Positions 1 to 13,900 of a stretch of 64,000 bases of DNA are shown here, piece after piece (position 1 is the first letter of the stretch; the number at the start of each line of letters is the position of its first letter). The position numbers and the translations under genes are program-made. The stretch lies in the NCBI GenBank assembly GCA_001179505.1, contig CDMY01000254.1:43005-107004 (forward strand). Reading direction: 5' to 3'. This stretch comes from Vitrella brassicaformis (lineage: Eukaryota > Sar > Vitrellaceae). A model generated the notes under the pieces. The model saw only the letters and a program-made list of their open reading frames with translations. It was not told the DNA's origin and ran no database searches.

Positions 1-1843
1 GGACCTGCAGTGTAGCCACTAGTACGCGCAAACGTGGCTGTATGCATCATGCATCACGCCTCCGTGCATTTTTCATCGCCTCTCTGTGTATGAATACCCA
101 TTTTTCCGCAAGTCCCTAAAATGGCGATTATTGTCGGTCCTCTTGACGATTCCCGAACTGCCGAAAAGAAGCATGGATCTAAGCCGAAAGCGGTCCTGCG
201 TTAACGTCGTGAAAATAGAAAGCCAGGTGAGGAGCAGCATGCAGAATACAGCGTTCGCATAGATGATCCCCTTTGTGGACCAGCTCGCTTTCATGATCTT
301 TCATGAGCACGCTATTTATATCAATTCACTGAGAGGGGAAGAAGGAAAAGAGAATACACGTCTGCGGTGCGACCGCTGGATGGCTGCGTGAAACGTTTCT
401 TGTGCGGCTGTTGTGTGTTCGGCATTTGTCACGCTCACCCATTCAAATCATTGAATCGTTCACTCATCAGTCATCCATTCATTCATCCGTTCTCCGACTG
501 ACACGGACACTGGGCTGCGAGGAGGCGAAGGGACAGACAGTCGAGATAGACAGGCAGGGCCTGTGTGCACACATATGTCATCCATGCGCCCATCCATATT
601 TGGCCTTCCTGCGCACCTGGCGGACGGATAGACGTGATCCTGTCTGCCAGACAGCATCACGATGCGAGGGGTACGCTTCGCATCAGCGAGTGGTGCTGAT
701 ATCACGTGACTTGCACCAGCTGCGCCGTACGCGTTTTTACGTCCTCATCGTGCACAGAATCGACAGCAAACTGAGGAAATCCCGAACGGACGCCCCCCAA
801 GGTAAGGTAAGAGCGTCGCACAACCTACTCATGTCTCGCTGAAGAGAAATTATGAAGCGATAACGCCGATAATAACGCCGAAGACGGGCAACGGGAATTG
901 AGTATTTGCCCCGGGCCACCGATTCTCTTGTCAATATTGCTGCCATACGAATCGCCCCAGCATGATTGGACCTCTTTCGTTGAGTACCACATTTTTACTT
1001 CATACATCGTCCCGCCTCGCCCCTCAGGGCGTTTGACGCCTATCGACGTCACAAACTTTGTGACTGTTCGCGCTAGCTGGATGAAGGGCCGTACTGTTTT
1101 CCACTGAGGAGAGCCTCCCTCCCTTTTCTAGCGAAGTATTATACTCTTTCTTCGGCTTCTTTCCGTCTTCCTCAGGCCGAGGCCACAAAATCCTCCGAGC
1201 ATGTGTACAGACGGCATTCTCGGGTTCGCTGTTGGGCCCAGGCCGCTCATCAATTGGCATCAAAAGGGTGACTTCAGTCGATGACGTGCCCAGTGTTCTG
1301 TGTTTGGAGGGAATTCTGTGTTTGGAGACACATGCACACTGTGCGATCCATATGACAAATAGGTGCATGCAACGGGTCAAATGGCCAAGCAACGGGTCAA
1401 AACCTCCGCAAAGGGCGGCAGCAGATCATCTTTTCACCGGTTGTCGACTGTGGTACTTGGCCACCAAACTCACCTGCAATGATCACATCAACATACACAC
1501 TCACGCGAGACCAGGCATTGATTGATTTTGGTGTGTGGTACAGGCAAGTTGTCGAAATTCTAGAAAGTGCCGTCCCCAAGAGCAGACATACAACAGCAGA
1601 CCGACAACACACCACGGCAACCACTAGCGCATTTTTCTGGTTTTTGGCAGTGCACATTTGTTTGTCGCTTACGAGTACCTGCGAGACACAGAGATCCATG
1701 AATCTTCTGCAATGTGCATCTGTCTGTTTGTTTTGTCTTACATAATCTTCGTTCAAGCGGGACTGTACACGAGCGATGATTTGACGTGCGTCTGAACAGA
1801 GCCCACACACACAAGATGGTGCATAGCGCATCGTCTGAGTGTG
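1..1843. other. Stretch without a firm gene; possible 3' tail of the channel gene
   Basis: No convincing complete gene is seen. On the minus strand, 1740-1790 gives an exon-like stretch (DARQIIARVQSRLNEDY, followed by a GTAAGA donor) and 1024-1330 gives a polar reading frame. Either could be extra 3' exons of the channel gene if the in-frame TAG at 1844 is skipped by splicing. On the plus strand, 961-1107 ends in a short peptide resembling the C-terminus of the GT77-like genes further along. None of these can be proven from sequence alone. Confidence 0.4.
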
Positions 1844-4800
1844 CTATTCTGCTTGTTCACCAGCAACACTGTGTAGTTCCGATGCAATTTTCGGGAATGC
1901 TTGCAGGATGCGATCTAGGTGCTGCTTTTTGAGGACGAGCACGAGACAAAACGAATCAGCCTGAGACATCGAAGGGAAGGCACGTGGAAGGGCAGAGGAC
2001 ACCAGCAGGACGGCTTTGGACCTGTACGCTGCAGCTCCTCATCTGTCCCCTCATCAATGACAGCTCGCCGAAGAAATCGCCAGGACCCAGCGACTGAATG
2101 GAGGTTTCGTGTATCTCTCAAGTATGAATGTGCCGGCGTCTGCTTTGTGTGCCGTGCTGGATGCGTACGTGGAGGATGCTACTTTCATCTGTCGAGTAGA
2201 TCAGTACTTTCCCCTCCTGCAAATATACAAAAGTGACGGAAGCTGAAGAATATACAGACGAAGCATGTTCACCTCGATGAAGTACATCTCGTCACCATAA
2301 TCGCCCTGGAAAGGGACAGACAGAGACATGTGCACGCACTCGTGTTTCTGTATGTGTTCACCTTGACACAAATGTAGTCTGCTGGCATATATACGCGACA
2401 CACGAGATGGCTCACAACCAAAGACAGGAAATGGTCCGGCTGATCCCTGCAATAACCACACATGTGACCGTATGAACCAACTTACAGAGAAATCAAGTGT
2501 CACGTGTTTTCTTCAATTGGGACCTGAACATGGGCACTCGGTCAAAGAATCGCCTATGGTACTGCACAAAGATACAGTTGTCAACACGAGCACGCTAGTA
2601 AGATCTCTGGCACAAGAACTTCCTGCGATACCTGCAACAGGAACTTCCTGTACAGCAGAGGCGGAACACTCGCGGCCAAATTGGACTGTGTCAAGCCTAT
2701 CACCCCGTATTTCTGCATCATCATAGTGTGTGGAAAGAGGCAGACATCAGGGAGTGTCAGTCTATCGACATTGGTTTTTTGTGAGTGTCTTCCGCACATG
2801 GTCCAGCACTTGCTGCCAGTAATATGAGAAGAAAAACTCCGTGCGCGTCAGGATGGACGAGGGAATGCCGTCGAAACGCATCTGATAAACGGTTCGAAGG
2901 ACATGTGCATCACATTTGGCAGACGGTACGTACCTTATTCCGGATGGTGTTGAATCGGTCGCTGAGTTGGCTTTGCTCAATGTTGCTATTCTGGACGGCA
3001 GCTGACACGGAACTGTACCGAGGCGCACGCATCGACAAGCGAATACATGCATCCACTGCACACACATGATATGCCGTGCGTAACGCACCCGAAGGCCACA
3101 GCAAAGAGCGCATCCCCCACGACGATGAGGGTGGTGGCGACAATGCGTTCTCTGTCAGTCTGGGGAATGATGTCGCCTGGCATGCACATATGAACGCGTG
3201 ATGTATGCGAGAGCTGTATGTCGACGTACCGTATCCCACGGACGTGACGATCACCATGGTGTAGTAGAAGGACGCCACGACCTGCAATCATATGAGTTGC
3301 ATGAGCACAATGTGTTCGTGGCAAATGCCTCCCGACCTGCTGGAACAAATCTGACCACTCGCGATCATCTGTGCACATCAGTGCATTAGACGAATGAGCG
3401 AATGCGAGAACGTGCATACAAGCGCACCTGAATGGGCGAGGCCGTATGCATCCAGCCAGCTGCCATTCGTCTCGCGACCGACCGAATACCTGCCCACATG
3501 TATGTGTGCGCACCAAGACGTGTGCGTGCAGACAATCGGAGAGGTAGATGTGTGGGATCAGACCGTGTCGCTCATCTACCAGATGCATGACGAGAAGTGC
3601 CAGAGCAGTGTGAGCGACAAGACAGCCGACAGAAGTTGCCCGTGGTAGGCGAAGAAATGCACACGCCTGCACATGTGGTGTGCACACAGCAGTGCAGACA
3701 AGCCAGATGACGGAGTCACAATTGCGGGTGCTTAAGGTTACGAGCGCAGTGTGTGTCTCACCTTTCCAGCTCAATAAAGATTGCCGGCAGCCTTGCCACG
3801 GACACGTACGTGCAGTCGTGCGAACAGCCATGGTAGTGTCTCTTGTCATCTGTACCTGAAGACGACGACGAGCCTGAGCAGTCGGAGGAAAACGAAATAC
3901 CACTTGGCGTCACCCATCATCCAAAGCAGAGGGACTGCAACGCACAATACACCGTATGGCGTAAACGCACACATTGGCTTTGGTAGGTGGACACTCACTT
4001 GCCGCAAGCGCATCGAATTTGCCTCCCCCGTGTTCCCAATAGTGAGACAGCATCGCGGAGGGACGCAAAGTGAACTCGCCACCCTGAGAAATACATGCAT
4101 CCCGTCTGTGAGCCCTCTCCCATTCCGCACACACGCAGGCTGGACTCACCTCAGCGCCGTGTTTGTAAAAGGCGGTTCGGCAGTTGAGCAGGAAGAACAC
4201 CAGGCACTCAATGTCAAGAAGGGCGAACACGATGATCGAGAATACCTCACTGCACACACACACACACACACACACCAGAATGGATGAAAGAAAATGCACA
4301 GATCCCAGCTCGAGACATCCGGACACGTGTGTGTATATGCTGCAGGCTCACAGTTGCGAGACTTTGAATGCCGTCACGAAAGGGTAAACGAAGAGCATGC
4401 AAAAGATCGCAATGAAGTGCACGCTGTAAATGGCCAGGCGAGTTTTGCTCTCCGGCATGAATATGAGTCCTGTCTTCGTGAAAGCCTGGGCAAATGTCCC
4501 TGATCGTGCGACGTCATTGAATCAATCATGCAGGTGCCTGCAGGGGTATGACTGGTAGTTGACTCATTCACGTACCGGAGAAGTGCATGAGTGATCCCTG
4601 GTAGAGCATGGATGCAGCGCCTCTGCCAGTCGGGCTCGAAGAGCCGTGCTGGGACCGCGTGTTCCACCGACGAAGTGGCGACGCGCTTTCCTTCTTCAGC
4701 GGGCCTGCAGCCTGCGGAGACCTGTCGGCTTTCATGCTAGAAGCGTCCTCGTGCTTGTCGTCTTGCGGCTCGCTCGGCAGCATGAAGGGGTTATCCTTGC

Positions 4801-4949
4801 TGTCTGGGAGGTCGGGGGCGAGAGACACTCTTCTCTTGGGAGGTGAAGGCTTCCTTTGCTCCGGAGTCTTGTCAACTGGAGTGACGGGCGTGGCGTCATC
4901 GCTGGCCAGTTGGTCGTTGAGTGCCTCTGCCTCTGCTTTGGTCTCCTTG
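1844..4949 (-). other. Channel repeat IV: linker, S1-S6, canonical GYGD filter, CNBD
   Basis: A polar tail of the repeat III exon (4950-4574) splices in phase into S1 (PESKTRLAIYSVHFIAIFCM, near 4460-4400). S2 (VFSIIVFALLDIECLVFFLL) is near 4245, S4 (FVFLRLLRLVVVFRYR) near 3890-3845 and S5 (SVGCLVAHTALALLVMHLV) near 3625-3570. The pore FYYTMVIVTSVGYG ends at 3229; an intron divides the filter and the next exon begins with DIIPQTDRERIVATTLIVVG (near 3175). S6 and a C-linker (QLSDRFNTIRNK) follow. The CNBD exons (2510-1844) include HRRFFDRVPMFR, RVYMPADYICVK, GDYGDEMYFIE, GPGDFFGELSLMRG and RSCSVQ. Both key cassette residues are present. The C-terminal helix reads DRILQAFPKIASELHS. Confidence 0.85.
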
Positions 4950-7900
4950 ACCAGCCGCCCCAGGTACTCGTCCAGGTGCGGGTAGGCCCTTGTCAGCGCC
5001 CTGAAGTGCGAGCGGTGCAGCACTCCCACCCGGCAGATCGACGTCGCCATGACGTCAGCCGTCCGCTCAGTGTTGGAGAACAGGCCCACAGCACCAAAGT
5101 GCTGCCCAGGGCGGATGGTGTTTTTCCTTCCCAGCAGAGTGGTGGCTGCGCCCGAGGCCTTCCTCATGTAACTGGGGCGGGTGTTGAAGTTGGACTGCGG
5201 CACGAGGGGCGGCCTCGTATCGTTGTAGTCGTAGGTGTAGCCAACGGTTGTGCCCATCCTATCCACGCCAGGCGAGCAAACAAGGCACAGGTGGGTTGCG
5301 GGATGGATAGCATGCATACCGTGCAGTTCTCGCTTTGACGTCCTCGATCTGTATCCTGTATGGGCTGAGGTCTTCATCGACATTGGCCTGCACGTTGGAC
5401 ATGTCGTTGTCCTCACACAACCCATCCAGCAGAAAGAACATCTCATCCTGCAAGCAGCACAACACAATAATGGCCTAGTTGACTGCCCCATCCTGGCGCA
5501 GCCGTGTATATGTGCTCACCGAGACGTCTCCCTTTCTGATGATGAAGTCGCCCTCCATGCAGACGCGGAACTGCAGACATCTCAGGGTCGAGTTGACCAG
5601 CGCCCAGTCAGTGCGACCATCTGATGCAGCGACATTTACCCGTTTCGAGTGGACAGCTTCCGGCAATCAATGCATCTGACGTACCTGGCCCTCTGAAGAA
5701 GCCTGTAGTGCATACGGACAGGTACACGTGGGTGTCTGTTTGATGGTGATCGTGCTGCATGCCCACCTGACGCGTAGATGATCCTTCTGTACAAGAACTG
5801 CAGGATGTCGGTCCCTGAACATCGATCAAGTGAGTGAGGGAGAGGGCACATGTGGCTTATTACTGAGTGCGTCAGGTATCTCCCTCAGCAGCAGCGCCTC
5901 GTCCAGGCCTCTCGACGCCTGCCAGCTGTAATGGAAGTAAGATTGCAGCTCCTGCACACAAACACACGATCAGCGCGGTGCTGGGACGTGCTTTCGTCCA
6001 TCCATGTGATGTCCCTCCCTCCCTCCCTCCCTCCCTGTCTCTTACGTCGATGAATGTTTGTGCAATGCCGCCCACACCCGCCACCTCCTTGGCCTGGCGC
6101 AGAGCCTTGGCGATCGGCTGCCTCAGCTTCGGACCCAAATCGCTGACCAGACTCACGATGTTGCCAAAGAAGGCCGCGTAGCTGAGGGATGACATGATGT
6201 CCATACACCCATCCAAATGAGTGTCTATGTCTGTCTGTTTGCTTACAGGAAGGTCATGATGGCGATCATAATGACCTGCAGCCAATCACAAATGGACACA
6301 CAGGGATGGGGGCCGGTGGGTATCGCTCACCGTGAAGACCTTCTCCTGGGTCGTAACGGGTGTGACATCACCAGTCCCTACACACGTGCAGTCGAACAGA
6401 GGTACACAAATATGACAAGCAGCAGGCAGCGTAGCGGGACTGCATCACACAGTGTACCGATGTGGCTGCCTGTGTTGAAGGACCAATAAATGGCGTGCAC
6501 ATAAATGCTCCGTTCGCTCAACGGGGGCGGGCTCGGGAAGCCTGACACAGAGAATCCCCATGCAGAGACATTAGTCGATCGATCGAGCCAGCCATCCAGC
6601 TAGCATGTGTGTTTGTGTGGTGGTTGACCTGGTCTGCCGATGCCATAGCAACATGGGTCATCTGGTGATGGGCTGGCGGGTTTGGCGATAACGGGCAGGC
6701 GGATATACCACGAGGCCAGCTCGTCGTTCCTGTCCTCTGCAAGCCGGATGAACAGGCAGGCGAAGACATGCAGTGTCGACAGGTAGAAGAAGAGGATTTC
6801 GACGATACGGAACAGCGACACGTCAAACTTGGCTGTCACCAACAGATGATACACCAACTCAGGCAGACGAAACACCTGCACCAAGGACATACACGAAAGG
6901 ATTGATGGCGTCGCGGGTCTCTCTCTCCAATCTCTCGTAGCGCTGGCCGACCATGAATAGTCTGCAGAGCGGCAGTATAATGCTGAGGGTGTTCTCGAAG
7001 CTCTCGTTGTCCCACCGGCCGCCCTCTCCCCTGCTCGCCAGATCAAAGACAAGCGCGAAGGGCACGATAGTCAGCAGGTCCCGCACGAAGCGGCGGTAGT
7101 ACATCCGCCGGAATACACTGGATCGCTTGCTCGCCGCGCAGAAAGACGGCGTCTTGGTGGTTCCGCTGGCGGTGAAGAAGCGCTGGACGAATGACGGCTT
7201 ATGCTGATCCTCTTCGGACTCTGATAGCGACGAGTCCTGCCGGACCGCCTTGTCCGCTTCGGGAGGGGCGCCGTGGCCCCAACCCCTGTCGAGCAACCTC
7301 TCCATGTGCTCCGCCGCCCACCTGAGTGACACACATACACGCACACGATGAGCAGCCAGGCTGAAACACATATGCATGAGTGTATTTGCCTCTGGAAGAA
7401 GCCGATGGCAAGGGGCGTCTCGTGGGCCGTGTCCTTTTGCAGGTTGGCCAGCGAGAGCTTCGCCAGGATGATTGATAAAGCCCTAGAGACAGGTGAGAAC
7501 AGAACAGATGGAGACATTTTTACTGCAGGGGACGAAGAGTACCTGAATGAGTGTGCGTTTAGGTTGAGGGCTTCCTGCTTCCTCAAAAGTCGGAATCTCG
7601 TGTAGAATGCGCGGAACTCGACGTACATGCCACACGACCTGCACATCCATACACACTGGCCTCAGCGCGCCTGCGAAGTGCACATGGGGAATCCGTCTGC
7701 ATGTATGAGCCGTACCATAGGAATATAGTTCCAATCTCCATGGCGAGCAGCCAGCCTAAAACACATGACAAGGACACCCGCCGGCCCGTTGCGCCGCGCC
7801 TGTGCTGTGCCCAGCGCCCGCGCACCTGAGTAGGGCCAGGAGAAGGCGAGCTGGAGAGGCTGGATGAGCATCTGAAAAACGAGTGCCGCACCGTAGAGCA

Positions 7901-10900
7901 GCAGCAGCATCCACTCAGCCCACACACGCATCGCGCGGATCACATCGGCGTGCCTCTCCCGCCAGCAATCTGCCAGCCAGGCCAAGGGGGACAGCACTGA
8001 GGTCCTGAATGTGGTGTCTGTCTCCTGGTCGTCATGGTTGCTTGACATGTCCTCGTCGCATGAGCTGGTCGGCGGCACGGGTGTTTTGTACCCGGAGGGC
8101 TCCCTGGGTACGCTCTTGTCCGAAGGCGGCCGCACGGACAGCTCCGGAATGGAGCACGCCACGGCTGCAGGAGGGGGCGACTTCTCCTCGCATGTGCCGG
8201 GCAGCGACATGTCCGTGTTGTCGTTGTTATTGTTGCTGTAATCGGCGGTCGCCTTCGGTGCGGGAGACGGCAAGGGCTCATGGCGTTGTTTGAGGAAAGG
8301 GCGAAGTCCAATCCCACTGTCCTTCGGCTGCACCGTGGCGCCTACATTGGGCTCCGACGACCTCCTGACCTTTTCCGGCTGCTCGCTTCTGGATCTCTGC
8401 GTATGCACTTTGGCAGTCCTTGTGGTGTTGACGCGCTGAATGGTGAGGACTCCGCGAAGCAAGCTCAGTCGCCGCCGGAAAGCACTCAGTGTGAGGCGCC
8501 TGCTCTTTCTGCTCATTGAGGGCGAGAGGAGCCAGGCAAGCAGGGACACCAGGCATAAGTCGCAAGCTCTGTCTGCATGAAAGCGCTGGCTGAAGTGCCT
8601 ACTTACTTGGTCATGATCTCTTCGAAATCGTCAGGTGCTGGCCCTGCAAGTGGGAGGGGAGATAATGTGCGATATAGCATCGTTTGACAAAGTGTTTCCT
8701 AGCCTATCACCGCACGTAATACGTTTGTTTCCTCACCCTGCCAGGCAGGCTCCACGGCCCCTCCGAGCGATGACTGTTTCCTGGGCATCGCGTCCTTGTC
8801 CGTGTCTGTACCGGGGACGGGCCACGCCGTTTGGACTTTTGGTTTGCCGTCAGTTTGTGGCGGGACCAGTGGGGCGGGTGGCCCACCCTCGCCGTCGGTG
8901 TCCTCGCGGTCGCTGTGCAAGGGCAGCGACTGCACTCAACAAAATCATGTAGACACCGGGCATATGTTGTCCATACTGATGTGCGCGTATTGCACCTGTG
9001 AGACCAGTGACGGGACGGGGGTAATGGGTGTGTGGGGGTCCTCGGGGTCGGGGGGAGCCAGCAGCCACGGGGGGGACGCGTTGGTGGCTGCGGGCGCCGT
9101 CGGGACAGACGGCTGATGCACAGGGGAATGAGCGTCGCTCTTAGCTTCCTCGGCGCTGGCGCTGCTCTCCCCACTCTCGTCTTGCTGTGACTGCTCCTTC
9201 TTGTCGCCTTGTTGCGTGGGCATTTGCTGCTCCTTCACGGATGCAGAGGATCGAGACTGGTGCTTGACGCGAGCCTGCGTGCCATCCACACTCACATCTT
9301 CATTTGACCAGAATGGCAGAGTGACGTGTCTGTTTACATACCTTCCTGAAAGCGGCCTTTGCCTCCTTGAGCCTGGTGATGGCGACGTCCTGCATCTTCT
9401 TCTTGATCTCGGGATACATCTCTAGTACCTGACCAGCTTACTCATAATGACAAGCTCCTCCGACCTGTCTCGCCAGCGGCGCGCACCTGTGCGAAGTCCC
9501 TCTTTTGCAGCACACATGCCGTCACGTTAGATCGTGACCTCACACTCGCCGTTCTCGTTAGAGACAAAGACTCCCCCTGACATGGTATCAGAGAAGGAGA
9601 GGAAACAAAGAGTCAGTGACCGTTGGGGGCACTGATCGATGTGTCTGTGTGTTTACTTCAGCGTCCTCCAGTAGTGACAGCTCGCCCACAAATGACCCTG
9701 CAAGTGCAGCGCTGCGCTGTTTTGCACATCGTCACGACGTGTGTGCCATGGCTTGCCTGGCCCCAAAATGGCGACCCGTTGTGTGGCCGATCCGAAGCCG
9801 ACAAGCACCTCTACCTCACCCTGGACCACAACACGCCACTCGACACCATCGTATCCATGCAGTCTGGGTCCTCACTTGGTAAGGTTACCTGGAGAATGAT
9901 AAACATCTCGTTGGCCAGCTCACGTTGCCGCATCAGAAACTCACCCTGTGCCCGTGCACCCATCCATGAAAGAGACGCAAACAAAGCACACACAAACTCT
10001 CATTTCACAAAATGTGCGCTCGTCGCCTCGCGAGCACCTTGGCTACGAGCACAGGTTTGAGCGACACCACCAGGCCAGCTATCAGGTCGGGATTATCCTG
10101 AAACACGCACAGCCACACACAGAGTATACCCTTGCCTCGTCGTGTCTGGTGTTGACATATGCTTTCCTGGAAGATTGGCACGTCCTTGAGCGCCCGACTG
10201 TACAGGAACTCACAGACTTCTTTGCGAATGGGGGCTGGGAACTCACGCAGCACTACCGACTCGTCAACTCCCCTTCAACACACACAGACACAACATCTCC
10301 TCCTCTCCTCCGCACAGAGACACCCGGGCATACCTATACGATTTCCAGAGCATCTCCATGTGTGCCCGCACCCGTATGCACAGCCGCTCGGGAATCTGCA
10401 CATGCGCTAACCAATGCTGCACCAACACACACACACACACACGTGCGTGTGAGGTGGATGAGCATCTCGTTTCTTTCTTCGGGTGTCACCCTCAGGTCCC
10501 TCAGCTTCTGCAGGTGAGCGGTTGACGCGGCATTGAGAGATGACACCAATGTGGTCACCTCAGCGTACACAAACGCAAGGAACACCTGAGCACCCACACA
10601 CCCACACACAGCATCAATCGTCCGTCCGTGTGATGTGTGGTTGGTTGCCTTGGACACGAGCACGATCACAATCGCATAGAGCCTCTCGTCAAACGCCACG
10701 AATACCCAATCGCCAAACGCAACTGTGCCGGCAACCTGCACAGCACAACCAATGCACAGTGACGTTACGTAAGATCTCATCGTGTGTGCGGTGTGCGTGT
10801 GTGCGTGTACTTCGCACCAGTGATGCCAGGTACACGCAGTTGACATACTCTTCATACGCCGACATGTGCATCCCAAACGAAGGAGGCCTGCACGCACACA

Positions 10901-13900
10901 TGTTCAGGGGAGACTGAGTGACTTAGCGACTGACTGACTGACTGACTGAGTGACGGACAGACCTCACCTGTTTATATTTGGGTTGACAATGCCTTCGCTT
11001 TCGATCTTTTGCGGGAACAGAAAGGGGGCCCGCGAGTAAAAGGAGCTGACACACACACAGGTCATACCATCAACGTGTGAACATTCTCCTTTGTGTGCCG
11101 TCTCGGCTAACGTGAATAGGCTGCTTTGTTGGTGGTGGTCGTTGGGCGGCGTGTTGGTTCGCCCCACCAAAAAGATTCCACACGCAAACCAATGCCTGTA
11201 GAAAACGACAGGGTATATCCATGTGGGTGTACAGCTGCGTGTATGTGCCCTTTACGAACGTGAGGAGTATGAAGATTGCGAACAGGAAAAGTACCGATCG
11301 CCAGGTATCATCATAGCCCAGAAGCAGCATCACGGCACCCAAACCCTCACGGCCTGCACACAGTGACTCATCCATCTCAATCAATGGTCAGTTGATGATG
11401 TCTTACCGAGAAATTTCCACAGTCTGACAACAGAACACCAAGCTTGAACAATTAGGCTCGTACCAGTGTGCTGTGGTATAAATATCGTACCTGTATGTGC
11501 GGGCCAGACGGAAAAAGCGCAGTAGAGAAATCGTCTCGTGACTCTGACAAACGACCATAGACGGATGAATGAATGGTGGGAAACCGGCGTGTTGGGCGGA
11601 TGTGCGTGTCGCTTCATCACTCACTCACTCACTCACTTGTGACTCCGACCAGCCAAACAGGGCAGTGAGGGGCAGCGACGAGGCCAAGTCCACCAGGAAC
11701 CTGACGGAATGCATGCAAAGCACATTGCCACGTGTGTGTCGCGTGTGGCCGCCAGACCATGTGTTGAGGTAGTGGTATGACACACGCGAGGGATTGGACA
11801 GCTCCACACCACTCTAGGCACCAAGCAAGCAAATAACATCGAGCTCAGATTGATTGCCGTCAATGTGTCGTTCCTTCATCACTCACCTTGCCCCCCGGTA
11901 TGGCAATACGAAAGCGCACAATGATGTCCAGTATGTAGATCACCTTGTGCAGCCATAGACAAGCACAAACACACAGTTGCTTGCTTCTTGTTTGTCCCCT
12001 GTTGCATCCCTGCGGCTCCCACCTGAGCAACAGCATCGATCTTTGCAATTGGCCCTCGGGCGGGACGCTCGAAGCAGTAACTGTACGGCACAAATACTGC
12101 ACACACCACACACGCCACGCACAGCCAGACATGTCTCTCTCTCTCTCTCTCTCTCCCTCGCTCTCTCCTTGCCATTTGTCGCCCGTCTGCCTGCAGGTGA
12201 GTGTGTGTTAGTGTGTCTGTGCGGGCCGTTCATTGGTTACTTAGGTTCCAGAGAACAGCAAAGCATATGAGGAAGTTCCACAGCACATACGCCTGGCTCC
12301 CCGGCTGAATCATAAACGATGAAGAGACGTCCCGAAACGCAAAACTACAGACGCACGCACAGCACTTGCCGCCACGCAATCAACAGACGAATCCATATTT
12401 AATTTGCTTTGGCCTACCGTGCGAATGGGGTGACGTTGAATCGTTCGACAGTGTTTTGCCTCTGTTGGAGGAGGGGGACTTGCTGCGGGAGTGGGTGCTC
12501 CGCTCTCTCCCTGCTGCGGCTCTTGCTCTTGGCGCCAGAGCCCCAACGGTACCATCTGCGTACATACCAACCAATACACATCCATGTGCAGTCAGGTGAT
12601 CGTTTGCCGGTCCGTCACAGAGGTGATTACTTCTTGGCAGGCTGTTCGGGCTCTTTGCCTCCCTCATCGACGGCTACAACAGTATAGTCGTCTCGCGGCT
12701 CCTTCCGCCTGTCCCGCTTGTCGCCTCGCGAGATGATGCGGTGCGGCGGGACGGATATGACGTTCTCGCCAAACCTCTCGTTCATGTGCTGCACCAGGTG
12801 CTGCGCCAGCCGCAGCTGCTGAGAAGACGGCACTGCATTCACGGGCGAATCTGATGAACTGCATCCAGGACAAAACACATGCAGACAGATGACACGGTGA
12901 GGCGTCCCTGTCTCTCCATGTTGTTTGTGTCTCTTCCTCTGTGGCAGCTCAGCTCACCCGACGCCTCCACTCGTGGCTTGGTCGCTGCTGCCCTGTTGGT
13001 TAGTCTGTGTGGTGCTCTCATCAGGTGCACTCTCCACTTCGCTCCACTCGTCCCTCTCCCGTCCCCACTCGTCCTTGTCGAAAGGCACCGAGTGAGACGG
13101 AGATGACACCGACATCGGAAGCTCCAGCAGAGGCGACATCAACACTGACTGGCGGCCCTTCATGTGCTTCATGTACTCTGCCAGCCCCTCGGCGTCCTCC
13201 ATACATGACATCGACGACGCCCGCCGGGCCCGCAGGTTGAGAAACAGCTGGGAGGCCCGCCGCTGGGCGTCTGTCTTGCCGACCGATGTCTGCATGGCCC
13301 CCTTAATGCGCTTTCTGATGCTGTAGCGCCTCCTGGACCTGAGGGGCATGTATGCGGCCATCCTCTCAGCGCTCTCCGGGCTGATCCGCCGCCCGGTGTC
13401 GCCCAGCTCGGGTTGGACGGGGAGGAAGAACGGGCCCGACACCACCGACTGGCCAGGCCGCCCCTCAGTGGAGGACTTCCTCAGGCCACCCGGGGGATCC
13501 GCGACACTACCGTCCTTTGGCGGAGTCTTGTCGGCGGCAGGGAAGGAGGAACTGCGCCTCTTGAAGGACCTGAAGGCTTCCTGTCCCTCGGACTGTGCGT
13601 TGACGTCCACCATGTTGGTCTTGGTCCGGGTGAGTATGCGGCGGAGGACACGTGTGCTGTCGTCTCTCTCCTCTTTCTCGGTCATCTCCGTCAGCATGGT
13701 CTCGGTGCGCCTGATGGTGCGCCTGGAGATCCTGCATGACAGGCACTCACACAAGCGACATATCCAACCAAACACATACATGGGGACGCATGAGTGGATG
13801 TATCGGTACATGGGTGCGATGGTCGGCAGGGGGGCGTTGGTGCGGAGCAGGCGGGCCACGGCGAGGGGGCTGGCGCATGTGAGCGCCGAGTCGCGCCTGT

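Noticed and set aside
402-842. Plus-strand reading frame of 146 codons
   Set aside because: No hydrophobic core, domain or splice logic; composition looks like random translation of spacer DNA.
2986-3903. Long minus-strand frame of over 300 codons
   Set aside because: It runs through several introns of channel repeat IV; true exons lie partly in other frames.
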